A DNA stretch of 6,213 nt from Oscillatoria sp. Prado101. GTDB taxonomy: Bacteria > Cyanobacteriota > Cyanobacteriia > Cyanobacteriales > Oscillatoriaceae. Positions 5,963 through 6,213 of the stretch are shown piece after piece (within the stretch, counting starts at the first letter, position 1; the number at the start of each line of letters is the position of its first letter). Under the pieces are notes generated by a model. That model saw only the letters and a program-made list of their open reading frames with translations. It ran no database searches and was not told where the DNA came from. The DNA is taken from positions 1-6,213 of the forward strand of contig JALOOK010000297.1 in NCBI GenBank assembly GCA_025454445.1. Reading direction: 5' to 3'. Made by a program: the position numbers and the translations under genes.

Positions 5963-6036
5963 CAGCCAGAAACCGGGTTTCTTGTGGCTGTAGGCCATTG
6001 CCTATCACTTGACCCAGCAAAAGAAACCCGGTTTCT
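5963..6036. repeat. Paired AGAAACCGGGTTTCT palindromes, family C
   Basis: A perfect 16-bp inverted repeat, AGAAACCGGGTTTCTT (5968-5983) and its complement (6021-6036), is separated by 37 bases. Each arm is itself a 15-base palindrome with one central base. The left arm extends outward, CAGCCA (5963-5968) pairing with TGGCTG (5985-5990), to make a longer hairpin. I recognise this core as a common interspersed repeat in filamentous cyanobacteria. The paired layout could form one large stem or two small ones. There is no open frame long enough to suggest a transposase. Confidence 0.7.
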
Positions 6037-6102
6037 CACACCCTGGCGTCCTTAACAATTCTTTAGAAACAGTCTCTAAGCTGTTAGGCTAATATAGCAG
6101 TA

Positions 6103-6114
6103 TGCATATATGCA
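6103..6114. promoter_or_regulatory. 12-base palindrome upstream of the right-edge start
   Basis: TGCATATATGCA is a perfect 12-base palindrome, just after a -10-like TAATAT (6090-6095). It lies about 80 bases before a candidate start codon at 6192. It could be an operator for a dimeric regulator, but there is no second copy in the window and no known family is recognisable. Confidence 0.25.
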
Positions 6115-6191
6115 CAGCCAACGCGGTTTTCAAGCAGAGGTGGGGGGACACTCTCGCCACTACTTTCCAACAACATTGAAAGAGAACGTTA

Positions 6192-6213
6192 ATGAGGAAT
6201 AATTGGATGGATA
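6192..6213 (+). CDS. Possible 5' end of a further gene, cut by the window edge
   Basis: ATG at 6192 opens the reading MRNNWMD and runs off the window. A purine-rich stretch (GAAAGAGAA) ends about 5 bases before it and could serve as a weak ribosome site. Seven codons are too few to identify a product or to be sure that the gene exists. In similar loci a glycosyltransferase, polymerase or other exopolysaccharide gene would be a natural neighbour, but nothing here shows that. Confidence 0.25.

Overview
Most of the window (about position 376 to the end) looks like cyanobacterial chromosome, probably from a filamentous Oscillatoriales-type organism. The evidence is three HIP1 octamers (GCGATCGC) inside genes, a cyanobacterial-type HisRS, a GumC/Wzc-type exopolysaccharide kinase with cyanobacterial sequence habits, and three families of short palindromic repeats of the kind that fill cyanobacterial intergenic DNA. 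The first ~380 bases are different. They encode, on the minus strand, an internal piece of a TonB-dependent outer-membrane receptor of Bacteroidota type, and they fuse abruptly to a hisS gene that has lost its first ~90 codons. I read this as a chimeric junction (assembly or library artefact, or contamination from a co-occurring Bacteroidota) until shown otherwise.

Layout: 1-384 (-) TonB-dependent receptor fragment; ~370-385 junction; 376-1398 (+) hisS, 5'-truncated; 1399-1802 non-coding DNA with two repeat elements and a possible promoter; 1803-3278 (+) periplasmic/outer-membrane polysaccharide export protein (Wza-like, three SLBB domains, two of them a clear tandem duplication); 3279-3533 non-coding DNA with a second, inverted copy of the C-rich repeat, a hairpin and a -10-like box; 3534-5855 (+) polysaccharide co-polymerase fused to a bacterial tyrosine kinase (Wzc/GumC-like); 5856-6213 non-coding DNA with further repeats and possibly the first codons of another gene at 6192.

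The two central genes form the core of a Wzx/Wzy-type exopolysaccharide export machine. The inner-membrane co-polymerase/kinase controls chain length and assembly through tyrosine phosphorylation, and the SLBB protein forms the exit conduit. No phosphatase (Wzb), polymerase (Wzy), flippase (Wzx) or glycosyltransferase lies inside the window. The genes point the same way but are separated by 255 bp of repeat-bearing DNA, so they may be transcribed separately. I found no new defence or mobile system. The points most worth a second look are the chimeric left edge, the nested intergenic repeats around the export genes, the SLBB duplication and the altered kinase motifs.
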